Source of the DNA: Arenibacter nanhaiticus
GTDB taxonomy: Bacteria; Bacteroidota; Bacteroidia; Flavobacteriales; Flavobacteriaceae
Assembly (NCBI RefSeq): GCF_900141935.1
Contig: NZ_FQYX01000038.1
Location: 1 to 33,688, forward strand
Reading direction: 5' to 3'
DNA length: 33,688 bases
In this document: one piece after another, positions 19,377-28,605 of the stretch
How the letters are laid out: each line of letters opens with the position of its first letter
Position numbering within the stretch: the stretch's first letter is position 1
Notes under the pieces: model-generated
Database searches by the model: none
Told to the model about the DNA's origin: nothing
Seen by the model: the letters and a program-made list of their open reading frames with translations, nothing else
Program-made: the position numbers and the translations under genes

Positions 19377-22300
19377 ATGAAAAAACTTCGAATCAAGAAT
19401 GGGCTATGGCGCATTCTAAACCAGTCTCAACTAAAGATGAAATTAACCCTTTTGTTTTTGTTTCTCAGTTTGTTCCAAATAAGTGCTTCTAACACCTATG
19501 GTCAGAACAATAGAGTTTCTATTTATGTTAGCGAAGTACCGCTAATACAAGTCTTTCAAATGATTGAACATCAAACTGACTATCGTTTTTTTTATAACAG
19601 CAAAGATTTGGATGTTAGAAAAAAATTGGTGTTTAATATAGAAGACAAGCAGTTGACGGAAGTGTTGGAACAACTTTTTAGAAATAGCGATATTTCTTAT
19701 CAGATTTTCGGGAACCAAATTGTATTAAAAAAGGAAGTGGCCCCTACGAGAGATGTAACGGTTAATCTTGCCCAACAGCAAACACCATTAACGGGTAATG
19801 TTTCCGATAAATTTGGGACCCCTTTAGCCGGAGTAACTGTATTGGTAGAAGGTACCAATCATGGAGTAGTAACCAATTTTGATGGAGAATTTAAGATTTC
19901 ACTGAAAGAATCAGAGAAGGTTTTGGTGTTTTCTTATTTGGGGTACAGACCTTATCGTATCGTAGTTGGCGAACAAACCAATTTAAATATTATCATGGAG
20001 GAAGATTTCAGCCAATTAGAGGAGGTCGTTTTAATTGGGTACGGTCAACAAAAGCGTGAGGCTGTTTCCGGAGCTGTTTCTTCTATTAAAACTAAAGATA
20101 TAGTACAAGCTTCTGTTGGTTCAATAGGATTCGACCGAAGTTTAGGAGGATTGGTTAAAGGAGTGCAAGTGTCACAAAATACAGGTCGTCCAGGAGCGCC
20201 GGTACGATTAAATATTAGAGGGGTTACCTCTCCGTTATCTTCAGGGGGACTTAACCAGCCTTTATTTGTTATAGATGGCGTGCCATTTAATTTAGATGCC
20301 TTAAAAGGCGCTAACCCGTTGTTGACAATCAATCCAGCCGATATTGAGAGCTTTGATGTTCTTAAAGATGCAGCCGCTACCTCAATTTATGGATCTAGAG
20401 GTGCTAATGGAGTTATTCTCATTAAAACCAAAAGAGGTAAAAAAGGGCAAGCACCATCGGTGAATATGTCCTATACTACTACAATAGCCAAACCAATTAA
20501 TACGGTGAATGTGCTAGATGCCAATCAATATCGAAATTATTACGATATGATGATTGGTAACAGTGTAAATGCAATGAATGCCGGTCAATTAGATCCGTTT
20601 TTCTCCTTCGATTTAGCAAATATTGGAAAGGTCGCTTTAGACTGGAGTACTTTTATGGTTAATTATGATGGTCTGAGGGACGATTATTTTGGAGATGCTA
20701 ATACGAATTGGAATAAAGAAGTGTTTAGAAGTGCCGCAGTGACCAAACAGGCAAATATAAGCCTGAACGGTGGTAGCGAGAAAACCAACTATGCCTTTAG
20801 TCTTTCGTATACTGACCAAGAAGGACTGACTCTTAAAGATGGATTGGAGCAATATACAATGGCAATGTCTTTAGATACAGATGTTAGCGACTTTATAAAA
20901 GTAGGAGGATCTATCAACTTAGGACATACAGAAGCTACTTCTGGGGAGGATGATCTTTTTGGACAATATACCATTAATACCTCTATCGCAAGGGCGCGAC
21001 CAGATTTACCGGTACGGGATGAAAATGGAAAACTTCTAGGACAGTCTGATTATACCTATGGTGCTTTTGAAACAATAGAGCCTAATCCTCTAATGCGTTT
21101 GCAGAATAAGACCAACAACAAAACCTATAATTTTATAGGGAATTCATATGTGGAAGTAAAGCCTGTTAAGGATTTGACGTTAAAAGCAGATGTGAATGCT
21201 GCTGTGTTTTACACGGACAACAGTTCTTTTGTGCCAAAAGTAACCCAAACAGATTTTCAGTTCTTCCCTAATGATTCATTTTTGAGCGAAACTAATGGTT
21301 TGGTCTCTAATGTAACCACCAATCTGACCGCTAAATACGACCTAAGTGTTGCAAATCATGATTTTAATCTTTTAGTAGGTGCTGCCTGGGATCGAACAAA
21401 TTATAACAACAAAAGCCATTTTTACGCAGGTTTCCCTGATGATGATATCTTAATCAATGCTTCTTCGGCAGAAACAGTGTTGTCTTATACGGGCAATAGA
21501 TTGGAAACAGGCTTAAATTCTTTGTTTTCTCGTTTGACTTATGGGTATAAAAACAGGTATAACGCAACGGTAAACTTTAGAACGGATACTTCCTCTAAAT
21601 TTGGACCAGGAAATAAAAGGGCTTATTTTCCCTCCTTGTCCGCTAGTTGGAATATCGCTAATGAAAACTTCCTGACTGATGTAGAAAAAGTAAATACCTT
21701 GAAATTTAGAGCAAGTATAGGTAGGGTAGGATCTACTAATGTATCCGATTTTGCTTATTTGCAATTTTTCCAGACCAATTCCAGTGATGTCTACAATGGT
21801 AGTTCTGCTGTGATTCCTAATAATAATTTCCCTAATACAGAGATTGGATGGGAAACTACGGAAGAGATCAATGTAGGATTGGATTTTGCATTTTTCAACT
21901 CCCGATTAAGAGGTGGGGTAGACGTGTACAACAGAAAAACGACCGATGCGTTGGTGAGCACTCCGTTACCTTTAGAATTAGGACCTAATAGCTACTTCGC
22001 TAACTTTATCGATGTCTCTAACAGAGGGGTAGAAGTAAGTTTGGGCGGTGATATTGTAAGAGGTAACGATTTTACATGGAGCACTAATGTAAACTGGTCT
22101 GTAAACCGAAACAAATTGGATAAGCTTAAGGGAGCAAATATTAATCCTTTCCAATTAGACTATTATGTAGAAGGAGAACCTGTAGGTACAATTAAAGGAT
22201 ATAAAGTAGTGAAGATTTTTCAAACTCAAGATAAGGTTGATGCCTTAAATGCGAATGCACCAGATGGTTTTTACGATCAGTTTTCTACAAGTGTAGGAGA

Positions 22301-22877
22301 TTTTATGTATGAAGATGTGAATGGGGACGGAGAGATCACTGCGGACGACCGAACTATAATTGGTGATATTCAGCCCGATTTTTTTGGAGGTATTTCTAAT
22401 ACCTTTACCTATAAGAACTTAAGTTTAAAGGCCTTAATGCAGTACTCTGTAGGTGCTGAAACCATCTGGAATTCTATTCCAATGAGTACTTTTAACACCT
22501 TGGGTGAAAACAAGTACAGCGAATATGCTTTAAATACATGGACTCCTGAAAATACGGATGCACGTTATGCAAGAGCACTTTATTTTGATCCGTCACAAAG
22601 TGGTAGAATTTCAGACAGATACCTGTTTGATACTTCTTATTTAAGATTGAAAAGTGTTCAGTTAACCTATGATTTTGATAAAAATCTTATGGATAAATTT
22701 GGTTTGGATGGGGCTAGAATAACCTTGTCGGGTACTAATTTAGTTACTTGGACCAAATGGCCTGGAATAGATCCTGAAACTTTTTCTGAAAGAGGAGGGA
22801 TTATAGATCAGGTAAGTAATGAAGATCCTTATCCTTTGGCCAAGGCTTTTTCATTAGGTGTTCAAATTCAATTCTAA
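19377..22877 (+). CDS. STN-containing SusC/RagA-type TonB-dependent transducer
   Basis: A 1166-aa outer-membrane transporter with a signalling domain. An N-terminal extension (1-21) precedes the hydrophobic signal segment 22-42 (ends NTYGQ). The STN domain is at ~48-118 (VFQMIEHQTDYRFFYNSKDL, EVLEQLFRNSDISYQIFGNQIVL), a carboxypeptidase-D-regulatory-like domain at ~137-207 (GNVSDKFGTPLAGVTVLVEG, YLGYRPY), the EEVVLIGYGQQKRE signature at ~215-228, and a plug at ~230-345 (NIRGVTSPLS, PLFVIDGVPFN, VLKDAAATSIYGSRGANGVI). The barrel fills the rest and ends LGVQIQF. STN plus the preceding fecR means ligand uptake probably activates the divergent ECF sigma. A second ATG at 19437 would still keep the signal sequence. 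SusD follows 110 bp downstream. Confidence 0.93.
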   Translation: MKKLRIKNGLWRILNQSQLKMKLTLLFLFLSLFQISASNTYGQNNRVSIYVSEVPLIQVFQMIEHQTDYRFFYNSKDLDVRKKLVFNIEDKQLTEVLEQLFRNSDISYQIFGNQIVLKKEVAPTRDVTVNLAQQQTPLTGNVSDKFGTPLAGVTVLVEGTNHGVVTNFDGEFKISLKESEKVLVFSYLGYRPYRIVVGEQTNLNIIMEEDFSQLEEVVLIGYGQQKREAVSGAVSSIKTKDIVQASVGSIGFDRSLGGLVKGVQVSQNTGRPGAPVRLNIRGVTSPLSSGGLNQPLFVIDGVPFNLDALKGANPLLTINPADIESFDVLKDAAATSIYGSRGANGVILIKTKRGKKGQAPSVNMSYTTTIAKPINTVNVLDANQYRNYYDMMIGNSVNAMNAGQLDPFFSFDLANIGKVALDWSTFMVNYDGLRDDYFGDANTNWNKEVFRSAAVTKQANISLNGGSEKTNYAFSLSYTDQEGLTLKDGLEQYTMAMSLDTDVSDFIKVGGSINLGHTEATSGEDDLFGQYTINTSIARARPDLPVRDENGKLLGQSDYTYGAFETIEPNPLMRLQNKTNNKTYNFIGNSYVEVKPVKDLTLKADVNAAVFYTDNSSFVPKVTQTDFQFFPNDSFLSETNGLVSNVTTNLTAKYDLSVANHDFNLLVGAAWDRTNYNNKSHFYAGFPDDDILINASSAETVLSYTGNRLETGLNSLFSRLTYGYKNRYNATVNFRTDTSSKFGPGNKRAYFPSLSASWNIANENFLTDVEKVNTLKFRASIGRVGSTNVSDFAYLQFFQTNSSDVYNGSSAVIPNNNFPNTEIGWETTEEINVGLDFAFFNSRLRGGVDVYNRKTTDALVSTPLPLELGPNSYFANFIDVSNRGVEVSLGGDIVRGNDFTWSTNVNWSVNRNKLDKLKGANINPFQLDYYVEGEPVGTIKGYKVVKIFQTQDKVDALNANAPDGFYDQFSTSVGDFMYEDVNGDGEITADDRTIIGDIQPDFFGGISNTFTYKNLSLKALMQYSVGAETIWNSIPMSTFNTLGENKYSEYALNTWTPENTDARYARALYFDPSQSGRISDRYLFDTSYLRLKSVQLTYDFDKNLMDKFGLDGARITLSGTNLVTWTKWPGIDPETFSERGGIIDQVSNEDPYPLAKAFSLGVQIQF

Positions 22878-22987
22878 AAAGGGGATTTTTTCCAAATAGA
22901 TGCAATACCCATTTACCATTTTTTAATGAACCGAAATGTTAAAGGGGTATTCCATCGAACCGATAACAAACAAAAATTATAAAATCG

Positions 22988-24406
22988 ATGATAACATATA
23001 AAAACATACTTAAAACAACGGCCTGCCTTACTTTGGTACTGGGGATGGGCAGTTGTAGCATAGACGATATAAAGCCTAATAATCAATTAACCCAAGAGAA
23101 TACCATCAGGGACGAAGCTTCTGCCCAACAGGTACTTAATGGGGTTTATGATCTAGGAAGGGAATTTGACCTCGCCTTTTTTCCGTTGCATTTAGCTGCC
23201 TATGGTAATGAAGGAATGATTACGGGAGGATTGTCCGGAGGACAAGGGTTCAATACCAATGAAGTACCTGTAGAAAATAGGTATTTGACCAATGTGTATA
23301 ACGGACATTACAAAATTATCAATGCTGCTAATTTCTTGATTCAAGAAGTCGAGGCAGGAATGGCCGTAGGGATTTCAGAAGAAAGTAAGATGAGTATCCT
23401 TTCCCAAGCAAAATTTCAAAGAGCCTTTTCATATTTTAACTTGTTGCGTTATTTCGGCCAGTTTTACGATTTAGATTCTTCTTATGGCGTAGTAGTAAGG
23501 ACGGAATTTTCTTCTGAATTAAATGCTCAGCCTAGGAGTTCTGTTCAAGAGGTGTACAATCTTATTATAGAAGACCTAGAATTTGGTGCAGCCAACGGCC
23601 CTATGTTTGTTGAGCATTTCTATACTGGTAGTTTAGCGTCTAAAGCCTTATTGGCTAAGGTTAAATTATATGTTGGAGATTATGCCGGCTCCGCGGTATT
23701 GGCAAATGAAGTAATTAATAACGGTGAGGGCTATGCCTTGGAATTCCAATATGGAGATATCTTTAACAACAGCTTTTATTCATCAGAAGTAATATTTGCT
23801 CCCTTTTCTGGTCCGGGTTCTGAAGGAGGCAGTAAAATGGATCAGATCAACAGAACTACGTTTAGTGAAACCTTACGTTCCTTGGCCGATGCCCAAGTTG
23901 GCTTAGCCAATGATGGCGATTTAACAGGTACTGGGGCTGCTTATGATCCTCGTTTTAGCTTTGCCTATTCAGATGCAACCAAAGGAGTTAACGCTCAAGG
24001 GAAATATCCTTTTGGAAGCACAGTAGGCTCACAGAACAACACCTTGTACCACCTAAGACTGGCAGAGGTTTATTTGATTCATGCCGAAGCAGAAGCAAGA
24101 CGTCAGGGAGGCGACCTTGATGCGGCATTGGCTAGCCTAAATGCCCTGAGAGATCGTGCCGGAGTGACCCCGATAGTATTGGCCGACAAGGCTAGCTTAT
24201 TAGAGGATATCCGTCAGGAGAAATTGTTGGAATTGTTTTTCGAAAATGGAGAGTCCTGGTTTGATGTGGTGCGTTATGATGTGTTGGGAGACCTAACGGC
24301 TTCTTCGGTAAAAGCAACGCTTACCTCAGGAAATAAATTCGTTTTGCCCATCCCTTCACAAGTTTTGATTGGAAACAAAGCTGTAAACCAGAATCCTGGA
24401 TACTAA
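22988..24406 (+). CDS. SusD/RagB family lipoprotein
   Basis: A 472-aa outer-membrane lipoprotein, partner of the preceding STN-SusC. The lipobox is GMGSC with Cys23, then SIDDIKPNNQL. Typical SusD features are LNGVYDLGREFD near 52, YNGHYKIINAANFLIQEV, AKFQRAFSYFNLLRYFGQFYD, LRLAEVYLIHAEAEARRQ, LNALRDRAGV, IRQEKLLELFFENGESWFDVVRY and the terminal VNQNPGY. It is about 100 residues shorter than the SusD at 8212-9951 and poorly similar to it outside the family motifs, so it likely binds a different ligand. The thioredoxin lipoprotein gene follows after 31 bp. Confidence 0.92.
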   Translation: MITYKNILKTTACLTLVLGMGSCSIDDIKPNNQLTQENTIRDEASAQQVLNGVYDLGREFDLAFFPLHLAAYGNEGMITGGLSGGQGFNTNEVPVENRYLTNVYNGHYKIINAANFLIQEVEAGMAVGISEESKMSILSQAKFQRAFSYFNLLRYFGQFYDLDSSYGVVVRTEFSSELNAQPRSSVQEVYNLIIEDLEFGAANGPMFVEHFYTGSLASKALLAKVKLYVGDYAGSAVLANEVINNGEGYALEFQYGDIFNNSFYSSEVIFAPFSGPGSEGGSKMDQINRTTFSETLRSLADAQVGLANDGDLTGTGAAYDPRFSFAYSDATKGVNAQGKYPFGSTVGSQNNTLYHLRLAEVYLIHAEAEARRQGGDLDAALASLNALRDRAGVTPIVLADKASLLEDIRQEKLLELFFENGESWFDVVRYDVLGDLTASSVKATLTSGNKFVLPIPSQVLIGNKAVNQNPGY

Positions 24407-24437
24407 TATTAGTTTAATAAAATTATAAATAAACATC

Positions 24438-25469
24438 ATGAAAAATTTATTTATCCTTGGACTAATGGCACTTTTAGTGTCATGCAAACAGGAACAACCA
24501 CCAAAAGATTACGCCGTAATCCATGGAACCATAGAAAATCCAAAAGAAGGATTAAAATTAAGACTGTACAATCCGGAGACTTCTGAGTCAATGTCCATAA
24601 AAGTTGATGAAAATGGTCAATTCCGTGATACTTTAAAATTAGAATTACCAGTTACTTACACTTCGGTTTACGGAGAGGTTTTTAACCTCTACCTAAAAAA
24701 TGACATGGATGTAGAAATTAACTTCGACGCCGATAAAATCTCGGAGAGCATCGTTTACAAAGGAAAGGGTAAAGCCGAAAACGACTTTTTGAAATCTAAA
24801 TCCAAGCAGGTGTTAAATCTTTTTGGAAAAGATTACAAAATATATTTAGGATTGAATCAGGCCGATTTCGAGGCTAGGACCAATGCCTTTGTAAATAAAA
24901 TATACAGTCAGTTAGAGGAGCAACAAGCTGTTTTGGGAGCCGACTTTGTAGATGCAGAAAAAAAGAAAATTGACGCTTTTAAAAAGGACATGACTGTTCA
25001 ACATGTAGAGCAGTTAAAGATAAATGAAGAATTGGCACAAGGAAAGCCTTCACCAGATTTTCAGGATTATTTAAACTATGACGGCGGTACCACCTCTTTA
25101 AAAGATTTAAAGGGGAGTTATGTGTATATTGATGTATGGGCTACTTGGTGTGTTCCATGTGTCTATGAAATTCCCTTCTTAAAAGAAGTAGAAAAAGAAT
25201 TTCATGGTAAAAACATAAAATTCGTGAGTATCTCTGTAGATCGTAAGGCCGATGAGAAAAAATGGCGCGACATGATTAAGGAGAAGGAATTGGGAGGTGT
25301 ACAGTTGTTGGCAGATAATGAAACATCGTCAAAATTCATGACCGATTATTATATTTACGGAATCCCTCGTTTTATCTTATTAGATCCTGATGGGAATATT
25401 GTGAGTTACGATGCGCCAAGGCCTTCAATGCCAGAATTGAAAGACCTAATATCGTCTTTAGATATTTAA
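24438..25469 (+). CDS. TlpA-like thiol-disulfide oxidoreductase lipoprotein with DUF4369-type N-domain
   Basis: A 343-aa periplasmic, membrane-anchored thioredoxin-fold protein. The lipobox is LLVSC with Cys16. The N-terminal ~25-125 region (VIHGTIENPKEGLKLRLY, DENGQFRDTLKL) resembles the DUF4369 beta domain common in Bacteroidota. The C-terminal thioredoxin domain at ~200-340 contains WATWCVPC with redox Cys238 and Cys241, and a cis-Pro loop YGIPRF at ~312. The redox motif points to a reductase for periplasmic disulfides, probably recharged by the DsbD-like protein at 28606. The gene follows susD by 31 bp, so reduction of the imported ligand or of the uptake machinery is a fair inference. 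Confidence 0.88.
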   Translation: MKNLFILGLMALLVSCKQEQPPKDYAVIHGTIENPKEGLKLRLYNPETSESMSIKVDENGQFRDTLKLELPVTYTSVYGEVFNLYLKNDMDVEINFDADKISESIVYKGKGKAENDFLKSKSKQVLNLFGKDYKIYLGLNQADFEARTNAFVNKIYSQLEEQQAVLGADFVDAEKKKIDAFKKDMTVQHVEQLKINEELAQGKPSPDFQDYLNYDGGTTSLKDLKGSYVYIDVWATWCVPCVYEIPFLKEVEKEFHGKNIKFVSISVDRKADEKKWRDMIKEKELGGVQLLADNETSSKFMTDYYIYGIPRFILLDPDGNIVSYDAPRPSMPELKDLISSLDI

Positions 25470-25498
25470 TGTTTTTTATTTGAGTTAGTGATGTTAAG

Positions 25499-25526
25499 AT
25501 CAGGGATGTAATGTTCCTGGTTTTTT
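25499..25526 (+). terminator. Terminator after the TlpA-like gene
   Basis: An 8-bp stem, ATCAGGGA with TTCCTGGT (two G-U pairs), spans 25499-25520 and is followed by six T residues. It separates susCD-TlpA from the M16 peptidase gene, which must have its own promoter or rely on read-through. Confidence 0.7.
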
Positions 25527-25539
25527 CTTCTTTACCTTT

Positions 25540-25663
25540 ACCGAGGACTATCTTAAAGTAGTTTTTAAGTAGCTGTTCGAAGCATATTTCATAACGTATA
25601 CCAATACATGTAGGAATTGTTCGAGCGCCATAGATTTGATAGAAATTTTATTACCCCATATAT
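25540..25663 (+). pseudogene. Possible relic of an ECF sigma region 2
   Basis: In one frame the gap before the M16 gene reads TEDYLKVVFK, stop, then LFEAYFITYTNTCRNCSSAI and DLIEILLPHI. The spacing of aromatic and acidic residues resembles the F..LFE.YY..L..Y....D....AED start of Bacteroidota ECF sigma factors. It has an internal TAG, no start and no region 4. This is a weak pattern match in a 150-bp gap and could be chance. Confidence 0.2.
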
Positions 25664-25681
25664 TAATTAAAGTATCAGAAA

Positions 25682-28468
25682 ATGAGTAAAAAATCTCCAT
25701 TCAGGTGGCTGCTTTTAGCAGTAGCCTTTTTATCGATCCAACAGTATGCCGTTGGTCAAAAAATCGATTCCAAATTCTCCAAAATAAAGGAGATGGGAGG
25801 CATTCAGGAATACACATATTTGCCTAATGGTATGCAAATATTATTGCTGCAGGACAATGCAGCCCCTGTTGTAACTGTGCAAATGGTATATAGGGTGGGG
25901 TCTAAGCACGAGGTGACCGGAAATACAGGATCTACCCATTTATTGGAACATTTGATGTTTAAGGGTACCAAGAAATTCAACAAAGAAAGCGGTACTTCTA
26001 TCGATAGTAAATTAACGGCCATCGGAGCGCAGATGAATGCGACTACTTGGAACGATAGAACCAACTATTATGAGACCATCCCTAGTGATAAAATAGAACT
26101 TGCCTTAGATATAGAATCGGACAGGATGAGAAATGCTTTTCTTTTAAAAGAAGATAAGGAAGCCGAGATGACCGTGGTAAGAAACGAATTTGAAAGGGGA
26201 GAAAACAACCCTAATGCAGTTTTAGGAAAAGAAATATGGTCTACGGCCTATATGGCACACCCATATCACCATTCTACTATAGGATGGCGTTCGGATATTG
26301 AAAAAATGCCTATTGAAGTCTTAAGAAATTTCTACGATACCTATTACTGGCCAGACAATGCTACCCTTACCATTATTGGTGATTTTGAAAAAAAGAGTCT
26401 TTTTAAATTGATTGACAAATATTTTGGCCCTATTTCCAAGGCACCACATAAGATGCCACAACCGTACACAGAAGAACCACAGCAGTACGGTCCAAGAAGG
26501 GTCGTTATCAAAAAACCTGGGCAACAAGGGGTACTTTCGGTAGCTTACAAAATTCCGGGAACATTACATGAGGATATGCCTGCCCTGACCGTTTTGGGAG
26601 AAATCTTGGGATCGGGAACCTCTTCTGTATTTAACCGTTCTTTTGTGGATACAGGAATTGCTTTTTATGGCTATAGCAGTGTGTCCAATTTTCAGGACGT
26701 AGGGCTTTTTACAACAGCCCTTGGATTCTCTGCCGAAAAAGACCACGAAGCGGTAAACAAGCAGTTGTTGCAAGTTTTAGATAGCGTAAAAACCAATGGC
26801 GTTCAACAAAAAGATGTAGATAGGATTATCGCTAAATTAAACGCGGAAACCGTGTTGTACCGCGATGGCTCTGGAAGTATCGCCAGTGAACTTACCGAAA
26901 CAATAGCTGCAGGCGATTGGACAGAATTTGTTACAGCGAGTGATAAATTAGCGAAAGTAACCGCTGCCGATGTAAATAGGGTAGCCAAAAAATATTTGGT
27001 AGAAGACCAAAGTACTACAGGATATTTTATTCCGATCGCACCAGGTGCTAGTGAAACTGCTGAAGAAGCCCCAGCAAATTTTTGGGAGCCAGGGAACCAA
27101 AAACAATATTACAGATATCCGCAAGGAGAGAAAACGGCGGTATTACCATCGAAGGCAGTTGGTGAAGATGTTTATTTGGCCCTTCCCAAAACCAAAGGAG
27201 ATGAGAAAGTAGCCCGTAAAACCGTTGCAGGAATAGATGTAATCAGTAAAAAAACTGGCGCCAAAGATTTCGTTACCGTAGCGGCAAGCTTTCCTATTGG
27301 AAGTTATTTGGATCCTAACAATAACGAAATGATACCTTCTTTGACAACACAATTGTTGAAAAAAGGAACACTTAAAAACGATAAGTTTCAATTCTCTCAA
27401 AAATTAGAGAAATTGGGTGTCGATATAAATGTTTCTGCCGGAGCTTATAATGTAAGTATTAGTTTTAAGTGTCTTACGAAAGATGTTGAGACCGTTATTG
27501 ATCTTTTGGCAGAAGAGTTAAGATATCCTTTATTCGATGCTAAAGAATTTGAGCTTATCAAACAACAGAATATTGGTGGAATGAAGCGAGGGTTGACAGA
27601 TCCGGGTACCATGGGAAGAATTGCCATGTTACAGAACCTGTACCCTAAAGATCACCCAAATTATACTTTTGATATTGAAAAAACGATAAAAGATATTGAA
27701 AATGCTAGCTTGGAAGATGTAAAAGCATTCCATAAAAGGTATTTTGGACCCAAAGCGATGCATTTAGTAGCAATCGGGGATGTTGAAACCAAGCCCCTGT
27801 ATGCTGCTTTGACAAAGGCATTCAAAGGATGGACCGGTGGTGAAGAGCAAGAGTTACCTACGATTAAAGTAGAAGCTTCCATGGCAAAAACAACCGTAGT
27901 TACTATTCCTGAAAAACCTAGTGCAGAAATGTTTATTGCGCAATATACAGGTATCAAAAGATCGGATAAGGACTTCCTTCCTTTCTTTATCGGAAACCAT
28001 ATTTTTGGTGGAGGATTCTCAGGTAGACTGATGCGTACAGTAAGGGACGAAGATGGTCTTACCTATTCTATTGGTGCCGGACATACGGGACATACTTATA
28101 CAGGTGGACATTGGTTGATCAACGCTTCTTTTAATCCAGAACTTTTCCAAACAGGATTGGATGCCACCATGGCACAATTGAAACTTTGGGTTAAAGACGG
28201 CGTTACACAGAGTGAGCTAGAGGCTAAAAAGTCGAACCTTACAGGTAGTTTTAAAGTTGGAATGGCCACAACTGCTGGCTTGGCAGGAACTATCTTGAGT
28301 TTTGTTGAAAGAGGCTTAGAGCCCGATTATATTTATCAGTACCCCAAAGATGTAGAAGCAGTTACGTTAGAAGAAGTAAATGCAGCGATCAAAAAATATA
28401 TCGATTTGGATAAGCTGATTATTATAAAATCTGGTTCCTTGGATGAAAATGGAACGCCATTAAAATAA
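25682..28468 (+). CDS. M16 family zinc metallopeptidase (two-domain, insulinase-like)
   Basis: A 928-aa exported peptidase. The signal peptide is at 1-~26 (QQYAVGQ). The inverted zinc motif HXXEH is HLLEH at 86-90 in the N-terminal half, with the third ligand Glu expected in the NEFERGENNP segment (~163-172). The second half (~505-925) is an M16 C-type repeat without HXXEH, as in pitrilysin-type proteins, but keeps the GRLMRTVRDEDGLTYSIGAG substrate-clamp element. M16 enzymes enclose and cut peptides below about 70 residues, so this one probably degrades peptides in the periplasm. It lies between the TlpA-like and DsbD-like genes, which supports a peptide substrate for the upstream SusCD. Confidence 0.92.
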   Translation: MSKKSPFRWLLLAVAFLSIQQYAVGQKIDSKFSKIKEMGGIQEYTYLPNGMQILLLQDNAAPVVTVQMVYRVGSKHEVTGNTGSTHLLEHLMFKGTKKFNKESGTSIDSKLTAIGAQMNATTWNDRTNYYETIPSDKIELALDIESDRMRNAFLLKEDKEAEMTVVRNEFERGENNPNAVLGKEIWSTAYMAHPYHHSTIGWRSDIEKMPIEVLRNFYDTYYWPDNATLTIIGDFEKKSLFKLIDKYFGPISKAPHKMPQPYTEEPQQYGPRRVVIKKPGQQGVLSVAYKIPGTLHEDMPALTVLGEILGSGTSSVFNRSFVDTGIAFYGYSSVSNFQDVGLFTTALGFSAEKDHEAVNKQLLQVLDSVKTNGVQQKDVDRIIAKLNAETVLYRDGSGSIASELTETIAAGDWTEFVTASDKLAKVTAADVNRVAKKYLVEDQSTTGYFIPIAPGASETAEEAPANFWEPGNQKQYYRYPQGEKTAVLPSKAVGEDVYLALPKTKGDEKVARKTVAGIDVISKKTGAKDFVTVAASFPIGSYLDPNNNEMIPSLTTQLLKKGTLKNDKFQFSQKLEKLGVDINVSAGAYNVSISFKCLTKDVETVIDLLAEELRYPLFDAKEFELIKQQNIGGMKRGLTDPGTMGRIAMLQNLYPKDHPNYTFDIEKTIKDIENASLEDVKAFHKRYFGPKAMHLVAIGDVETKPLYAALTKAFKGWTGGEEQELPTIKVEASMAKTTVVTIPEKPSAEMFIAQYTGIKRSDKDFLPFFIGNHIFGGGFSGRLMRTVRDEDGLTYSIGAGHTGHTYTGGHWLINASFNPELFQTGLDATMAQLKLWVKDGVTQSELEAKKSNLTGSFKVGMATTAGLAGTILSFVERGLEPDYIYQYPKDVEAVTLEEVNAAIKKYIDLDKLIIIKSGSLDENGTPLK

Positions 28469-28605
28469 AAAAATCCTTACTTTTTGTACTATTGTAGAAA
28501 AATCCATGCCTTCTTAAAATTAGGTTCCCTAAGTTTGGGAAGGCTTTGGAAAGGAAAGCCCATAGGAACTAAAAAGAATAGTTCTATTTAAATAATTAAT
28601 CGAAA

